Assembly (NCBI RefSeq): GCF_000478275.1
Contig: NZ_ASJB01000017.1
Location: forward strand, 62,001-126,000
Length of the DNA: 64,000 nucleotides
Reading direction: 5' to 3'
Source: Amycolatopsis orientalis DSM 40040 = KCTC 9412
GTDB taxonomy: Bacteria; Actinomycetota; Actinomycetes; Mycobacteriales; Pseudonocardiaceae
Shown: one piece after another, positions 59,704 to 64,000 of the stretch
Layout of the letters: each line of letters starts with the position of its first letter
How positions within the stretch are numbered: position 1 is the first letter of the stretch
Position numbers and translations under genes: made by a program
Notes under the pieces: generated by a model
Database searches by the model: none
What the model saw: only the letters and a program-made list of their open reading frames with translations
What the model was told of the DNA's origin: nothing

Positions 59704-60564
59704 TCATCCGGCGTCCGGTTTGCCGTTTTCGGTGATCGCGCCGGTCACCACCGCCACGACGACGCACAGCGCGATGACGACCTCCGCCCACAGGAAGGCC
59801 GTGTAGTCCAGCAGCGAGCCGATCGGTGGCGAACCCGGGGCGAGATTGCGGAATCCGGCGAGCGCGAACAGCGTCGCGGCCATGAACCCGAACGACGGCC
59901 AGACCAGGCCACGCCGTCGCGTGATCAGATGCCGCGTGCCGAAGAACACCGCGATGGCCAGTCCCCACATGGTGATCATCATGAAGACGGCGAAGACCAG
60001 CACGCTGGTGGAGCGGGCGAACCGGACGTCGAGTCCGCCTTGTGCGTCTGAGGCGCGGTAATCCTTGACGGAGAACGAGAACAGACTGTCCACTTTGTCC
60101 AGTGTGAACAGCACCGGGGCGGCTTCCCCGTTGTGGAGGGCGGCGAACTCGATCCGCGCCTCGTAGCCGTCGAAGGGGTAGTCGGTGACGGCTCCGCCGG
60201 TCAGCGCGATCGGAAGATCGAGGCTGGAAATCCGCTGATGCGCGGGGAAGACGTGGTCGCCGCGGAGGCTGGAGGAGTTCAGCAGCCGCAGCTCGCCCGC
60301 CGGGGCGACACCGTCGTCCTCGCCGAACCTGCCCACCGGGACGACCAGTACGCGCAGTACCGCCTCCCGTGCGGCGGCGTCCACCTTGAGCACGGACGCG
60401 TTGACCTCGATCCGGTCCGGGGTGCGCGAGCCCGCCCAGTGCCCGGTGTCGCCGGCGGTCCGGTCGGCGGCGTGCAACCACAGGCCGAGCCCGGCGGCGA
60501 TCGCCACGGCCAGCACGGTGGCGACGGCCTTGACCACTGGATTGATCTTCAGCATGGCGGCCAT
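59704..60564 (-). CDS. DUF4436 membrane protein
   Basis: 286 residues: one N-terminal membrane segment (VVKAVATVLAVAIAAGLGLWL), an extracytoplasmic beta domain (KINPVV...DLPIALTGGAVTDYPFDGYEARIEFAAL), and three C-terminal segments (VLVFAVFMMITMWGLAIAVFF, etc.). This matches the DUF4436 layout. A 13-base gap to the hydrolase gene suggests one transcript. ATG 60555 is an alternative start. Confidence 0.8.
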   Translation of the reverse strand: MAAMLKINPVVKAVATVLAVAIAAGLGLWLHAADRTAGDTGHWAGSRTPDRIEVNASVLKVDAAAREAVLRVLVVPVGRFGEDDGVAPAGELRLLNSSSLRGDHVFPAHQRISSLDLPIALTGGAVTDYPFDGYEARIEFAALHNGEAAPVLFTLDKVDSLFSFSVKDYRASDAQGGLDVRFARSTSVLVFAVFMMITMWGLAIAVFFGTRHLITRRRGLVWPSFGFMAATLFALAGFRNLAPGSPPIGSLLDYTAFLWAEVVIALCVVVAVVTGAITENGKPDAG

Positions 60565-60613
60565 CGTGGCAGTTCGGGCCCGGTCCGGCCGTCGTTGTCA
60601 TGCTGAGGAGTGA

Positions 60614-61642
60614 TCAGGGCTTCGTCAGCGGGAGGCCGAACGCCGGGAACAGGGCCGGGTCGAGGAACGAGGTGATCTCGCGGATCCGCTCGTCCCGGAG
60701 GGCGAGCACGTTGATCGACCAGGCCCGGTGCGTGGCGTCGGCCGACTCGCCGACGTAACAGGCGACGGCGGGCTGGCCGTTGGCGCTGATGATCTCGTTG
60801 CGCCAGCTCGGGCACCGGCCGATCGGGACCTCGACGGCGAAGTCGACGACGGCCTCGATGCCGCGGTACCAGTGCGTGAGCGGCGGCATGGACCAGGTGA
60901 CGTCCTCGGTCAGCAACGCCACGAGCGCGTCGGCGTCGCCGCGGTCCAGCGCCGAGGTGAAGTCCGCGGCGATCTCGCGGATCCTGGCGTCCTCGAGTTT
61001 CCGCAGCGTCCGCTGCTGGCTGGGCGAGGGCACCTTCTCGGCCACGATCGCCCGCGCGCGCTGCAGTGCGCTGTTCACCGCCGCGACCGAGGTGGCCATT
61101 GTGGACGCGATTTCGGCGGCGGTGAAGCCGAGGACGTCGAAGAGCAGCAACGCGGCCCGCTGGTTGCCGGGCAGATGCTGCAGCGCGGCGACGAAGGCCA
61201 GCTCGACGGCCTCGCGCTGCTCGTACCGGGTGTCGGGGCCGGCCGGGCCGGGGCCGAGCGCCCCGTCGGGGTACGGGCCGAGCCACGCGACCTCGGTCAC
61301 CGGGGCGTGTTCGAGGATGGCGTGTTCACTCGACGGGCCGAGGTCCATCGGCAGGGCGCGTTTGCCGCGCGCGGCGGCGGTGTCGAGGCAGGTGCGGGTG
61401 GCGACCGTGTAGAGCCAGGTGCGCATCGAGCTGCGGCCCTCGAACCGTTCCAGTCCCCGCCAGGCCCGCAGGAGCGCGTCCTGCAGGGCGTCGTCGGCGT
61501 CGTGGGTCGAGCCGAGCATGCGGTAGCAGTGGGCGTGCAACTCGCGGCGCAGCGGCTCTACCAGGCGGTTGAACGCCGCGTCGTCCCCGTTGCGGGCTTC
61601 GGCGACGTCCGGATCCTCGGCCCGCAAAATATCTTCGCTCAC
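60614..61642 (-). CDS. sigG: ECF sigma factor, SigG type with SnoaL-like C-terminus
   Basis: Directs RNA polymerase to an alternative promoter set. 342 residues: sigma-2 region (RMLGSTHDADDALQDALLRAWRGLERFEGRSSMRTWLYTVATRTCLD), sigma-4 region (ALLLFDVLGFTAAEIASTMATSVAAVNSALQRAR) and a C-terminal SnoaL/NTF2-like domain (ADFTSALDRGDADALVALLTEDVTWSMPPLTHWYRG), the arrangement of TIGR02960-type factors. No anti-sigma gene is next to it; the C-terminal domain may replace it. GTG start 61642. Confidence 0.88.
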   Translation of the reverse strand: MSEDILRAEDPDVAEARNGDDAAFNRLVEPLRRELHAHCYRMLGSTHDADDALQDALLRAWRGLERFEGRSSMRTWLYTVATRTCLDTAAARGKRALPMDLGPSSEHAILEHAPVTEVAWLGPYPDGALGPGPAGPDTRYEQREAVELAFVAALQHLPGNQRAALLLFDVLGFTAAEIASTMATSVAAVNSALQRARAIVAEKVPSPSQQRTLRKLEDARIREIAADFTSALDRGDADALVALLTEDVTWSMPPLTHWYRGIEAVVDFAVEVPIGRCPSWRNEIISANGQPAVACYVGESADATHRAWSINVLALRDERIREITSFLDPALFPAFGLPLTKP

Positions 61643-61659
61643 AATCGATGATTGTGCCC

Positions 61660-62319
61660 TTACTCGGAGCGAAGCGCGGTCACGGCCGGGGTGAACATCG
61701 TGGTCTTGATCGCGGTGAGGGTGCCGCGGTCCTTGCCCGCGAGCGGACGGACCACGTCGGCGGCGTACTCGAGCAGGGCGGATTCCTCGGCGACGGCGTC
61801 CACGAGCCCGAGATCCCGCGCGTCCGTGCCGCCGAAGCGGCGTCCCGTGGTCATCGAGGCGACCGCGGCGGCCGGCGTGACCTTGCCCTGGATCAGCGCG
61901 GCCATCCCCGGTGTGAACGGGATGTTGATATCCGCCTCGGGGAAGCAGAAGTACCCGCGATCGGCGCGCATCACCCGGAAGTCGTGCGCTATCGCCAGCA
62001 TCGCCCCGGCGCCGAACGCGTGCCCGTTGATCGCGGCGACCGTGTGCACGCCGAGGGTGAGCACGCGGGCCAGCAGTTCGTGGACGTCGGCGACGTATTT
62101 CCCGGCCTGGTCACTGTGGGCGGTGAGCCATTCGAGGTCGAGCCCGTTCGAATAGAACTTCCCGGAGCCCGTGGTGACCAGCACCGCCGGGTCCGGATGT
62201 GCGACGACGGTGTCCAGCAGGGAGTGGACGGTCTCCAGCCACGACGGCGAGAAGCGGTTCTCGTCGTCGCCGAGGTCGAGTACGAACACCGGGGCTTCAG
62301 TGCGCAGCGTGGGCATCAT
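61660..62319 (-). CDS. enoyl-CoA isomerase/hydratase-like protein
   Basis: About 219 residues, crotonase fold of the delta3,delta2-enoyl-CoA isomerase kind: KFYSNGLDLEWLTAH (oxyanion hole), GHAFGAGAMLAIAHDFRVM and CFPEADINIPFTPGMAALIQ. AAGGA precedes ATG 62319. The tetR gene overlaps its start by 23 bases, so it is translated from the same transcript. Confidence 0.85.
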   Translation of the reverse strand: MMPTLRTEAPVFVLDLGDDENRFSPSWLETVHSLLDTVVAHPDPAVLVTTGSGKFYSNGLDLEWLTAHSDQAGKYVADVHELLARVLTLGVHTVAAINGHAFGAGAMLAIAHDFRVMRADRGYFCFPEADINIPFTPGMAALIQGKVTPAAAVASMTTGRRFGGTDARDLGLVDAVAEESALLEYAADVVRPLAGKDRGTLTAIKTTMFTPAVTALRSE

Positions 62320-62926
62320 CGTGGTCCTTTCGGGGTGGGAGCAGGAGTACTGCACGGACCGCGGCGGCGAGCCGGGCACGCGAGTCTTCGGAGATCGGCT
62401 CACCCGCGGTGAACGCGCGGCGGAACAGGGCCGTCGGCAGGTCGACCACGCAGGTGGTGAGGACGTCGACGGCCTGGGCGTCCCGCCGGTCCCACAGCCT
62501 CTCGGCGAGCCTGATCAGGAGGGCGACCAGGCGTTTGTCGAGGGCCAGGAGATCGCCGGCGAGGTCGTCGGGGACCTGCGGGCCGAGCAGGTCCTCCTTC
62601 TTGACGGTGAGGAGCAGCCAGGCCGCTTCCGGCCTCCGGTCGGCGAACTCGGCCGGTGCGCCCGCGGCGGCCACGACCGCCGAGACGGGATCTTCCGCCT
62701 CGTCCACCAGCTCGGTCTGGAGGTCGAGGAAGCCGCCCGCCGCGCGGAGCCAGACGCGGGCCAGCAGTGCGCCGAGGGAGCCGAAGGCGTGGTAGATCGT
62801 GCCGTTGGGGACGCCCGCCGCGGCCGCGAGGGACCGGACGGTGACCCTGGGGGCGCCGACCTCGACGACGAGCCGCTCGGCGGCGTCGAGCAGCCGGTCC
62901 AGGTCGTGCACACGGGGGCGGGCCAT
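62297..62926 (-). CDS. TetR-family transcriptional regulator
   Basis: About 209 residues. HTH DRLLDAAERLVVEVGAPRVTVRSLAAAAGVPNGTIYHAFGSLGALLARV (residues 9-57). ATG 62926 begins MARPRVHD. It overlaps the enoyl-CoA isomerase gene and is divergent from a DoxX-like gene, probably controlling both. Confidence 0.9.
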   Translation of the reverse strand: MARPRVHDLDRLLDAAERLVVEVGAPRVTVRSLAAAAGVPNGTIYHAFGSLGALLARVWLRAAGGFLDLQTELVDEAEDPVSAVVAAAGAPAEFADRRPEAAWLLLTVKKEDLLGPQVPDDLAGDLLALDKRLVALLIRLAERLWDRRDAQAVDVLTTCVVDLPTALFRRAFTAGEPISEDSRARLAAAVRAVLLLPPRKDHDDAHAAH

Positions 62927-62961
62927 GGGGCGAGAGTAACAGAGCGTTTGCTCCAAAACTT

Positions 62962-62979
62962 GCTCACGAGGTTGTGAGC
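62962..62979. promoter_or_regulatory. inverted repeat, candidate TetR operator
   Basis: GCTCAC-6 nt-GTGAGC in the 135-bp region between tetR and the DoxX-like gene, 36 bases from the tetR ATG. A nearby GAGC-GTTT-GCTC (62942-62953) may add a second half. Confidence 0.5.
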
Positions 62980-63061
62980 TGGTTCACGCGCTGTGCTGTC
63001 ACATCGTTCCGGCGGCCGGGGTCAACCCGACGAAGCACCGGAAACCAAGGGAGAAAACGAA

Positions 63062-63409
63062 ATGTCCACCGCTTACGTCATCGTCACCCTCGTCGGAGCG
63101 TTCATGGCCGCCTTCTCGGCCGCCTCGATCTTCTTCCGCGCCAAGTGGGTCGTGCAGCCGCTGGCCGACTACAGCGTTCCGCGGACCTGGTGGAACCGGC
63201 TCGGCGTCGCGAAGGCCGCGGGCGCGCTCGGCCTGGTCGTCGGCCTGTGGGTGCCCGCGATCGGGGTCTCGGCCGGGATCGGACTGGTGCTGTACTTCGC
63301 GGGCGCCGTGATCACCGTGCTCCGCGCGCACTGGCCTTCGCACGTCGCGTTCCCGCTGATGTACCTGGCCCCGGTGGCCGCGTCGCTGGTGCTCGGATCC
63401 GTCGCTTGA
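63062..63409 (+). CDS. DoxX-like membrane protein
   Basis: 115 residues with four membrane segments (VIVTLVGAFMAAFSAASIFF; GVAKAAGALGLVVGLWVPAIG; GIGLVLYFAGAVITVL; FPLMYLAPVAASLVLG) and the DoxX_2 pattern. Small redox-linked membrane proteins of this family have unclear roles. GGGAG precedes the ATG by ten bases. Confidence 0.85.
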   Translation: MSTAYVIVTLVGAFMAAFSAASIFFRAKWVVQPLADYSVPRTWWNRLGVAKAAGALGLVVGLWVPAIGVSAGIGLVLYFAGAVITVLRAHWPSHVAFPLMYLAPVAASLVLGSVA

Positions 63410-63447
63410 GACCGCGGCCGGAAGTCACTCCGGCCGCGGCGGAAACC

Positions 63448-64000
63448 TCAAACGCTGCGCAGTACCGAGACCACGACACCCAGTACGGCCGCGCGATCCC
63501 CGTCGATGACGTCGTAGGCGGGGTTGCGCGGTTCGAGGTACACGTGGCCGTCGCGGCGGCGGTACACCTTGACCGTGGCCTCCTCGTCGATCATCGCGGC
63601 GACGATCTGGCCGGAGTGCGCCTCCTGCTGTTGTTTCACCACGACGATGTCGCCGTCGCAGATCGCCGCGTCGATCATCGAATCCCCGCGCACCCGCAGC
63701 CCGAAGACGTTGCCCCGGCCGGTGAGTTCCCGCGGCAGGGTCATCACGTCGTCGACGTGCTCGACGGCCGAGATCGGCGTTCCCGCGGCGATGTCACCGA
63801 CGACCGGGACCGGCACGGAGTCCTCTGTGGATTCTCGCGACGTGGTGCCGTGCAAGAACGCGCGTACGTCGATGGGGCGGGAGATCGAACTGCTGCGGCG
63901 GAGAAAACCCTTCTCCTCCAAGGCGGCCAGATGCTTCGACACCGAGGACGTCGACCGCAGGCCGACCGCTTCGCCGATCTCGCGCGTGCTCGGCGAGTAC
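63448..64000 (-). CDS. lexA: SOS repressor LexA, 5' end outside window
   Basis: Represses DNA-damage genes and cleaves itself when bound to RecA-ssDNA. The frame is open to the window edge, where YSPSTREIGEAVGLRSTSSVSKHLAALEEKGFLRR is the winged-helix part. Downstream come the Ala-Gly cleavage site in VVGDIAAGTPI, catalytic Ser in GDSMIDAAICDGD and Lys in EATVKVYRRR. An internal GTG at 63942 is not the start because the HTH is already under way. Confidence 0.95.
   Translation of the reverse strand, partial: YSPSTREIGEAVGLRSTSSVSKHLAALEEKGFLRRSSSISRPIDVRAFLHGTTSRESTEDSVPVPVVGDIAAGTPISAVEHVDDVMTLPRELTGRGNVFGLRVRGDSMIDAAICDGDIVVVKQQQEAHSGQIVAAMIDEEATVKVYRRRDGHVYLEPRNPAYDVIDGDRAAVLGVVVSVLRSV

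Noticed and set aside
63410..63447. LexA box in the lexA/DoxX intergenic region
   Set aside because: No GAAC-N7-GTTC-type site is seen here; the lexA promoter lies outside the window.
1..64000. Prophage, insertion sequence or integrated plasmid
   Set aside because: No integrase, transposase, capsid, replication or transfer gene; composition looks uniform by eye except small intergenic stretches.

Overview
The window is chromosomal DNA of a high-GC Gram-positive actinomycete, most probably a member of the Pseudonocardiaceae close to Amycolatopsis. The evidence is very GC-rich codon usage with many GTG and TTG starts, purine-rich ribosome sites, an F420-type (Ddn-like) reductase, a SigG-type ECF factor, a FilP-like filament protein, a crotonyl-CoA carboxylase/reductase and a mycobacterial-type glucan phosphorylase. 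No phage, insertion sequence, CRISPR array or rRNA was seen. Roughly 70 protein genes and one tRNA are supported. The genus is an inference, not a measurement.

Layout. 0-5.4 kb: the 3' end of an L,D-transpeptidase, a lipoprotein, tRNA-His with its terminator, oligoribonuclease, a HerA-like ATPase and an HtrA-like protease. 5.4-12.4 kb: an M20 amidohydrolase coupled to a methyltransferase, an AlkA-type glycosylase, an M50 peptidase, a divergent ProA homologue, and a coupled universal-stress-protein/adenylate-cyclase pair. 12.4-18.9 kb: acyl-CoA metabolism (Ccr, epimerase, thiolase, MeaB) beside a FilP-like coiled-coil gene. 18.9-23.6 kb: small secreted proteins, a cyclophilin, and a MocR regulator facing an AhpD-like and a PEP-mutase-like gene. 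23.6-29.6 kb: two acetate-type sodium symporters, the second in one overlapping operon with a LytTR two-component system. 30.2-38.2 kb: a mannose/mannan locus in which a LacI regulator, phosphomannose isomerase and ABC importer face a secreted GH92 alpha-mannosidase; three exact copies of one operator mark the regulon. 38.4-47.6 kb: MarR, thioredoxin-TPR, a metalloprotease, GlgP, and a cysteine dioxygenase-rhodanese pair preceded by a cysteine-containing leader ORF. 47.7-52.8 kb: a co-oriented run (ABC ATPase, enoyl-CoA hydratase, methyltransferase, THUMP-like protein, HAD phosphatase, DUF427). 52.8-64 kb: a composite repeat array, AraC, a thioesterase, a degraded APH kinase, a Ddn-hemerythrin fusion, a fatty-acid desaturase, SigG, TetR/DoxX and the 3' part of lexA.

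Several genes make metabolic sense together. Acetate uptake by ActP can feed the thiolase and Ccr, whose product is handled by the epimerase and by the MeaB-assisted mutase encoded elsewhere. GH92 releases mannose outside the cell, the ABC system imports sugar and the isomerase feeds it to glycolysis under LacI control. Cysteine dioxygenase and rhodanese handle cysteine sulfur, probably under leader-peptide control.

The most unusual non-coding signal is a set of long, near-perfect palindromes placed at gene 3' ends. They fall into a few related modules, and three module types recur together as a 223-bp tandem unit at 52.85-53.36 kb. The second is the leader ORF of cysteine dioxygenase, whose RNA can pair both with the dioxygenase Shine-Dalgarno sequence and with a downstream stem.
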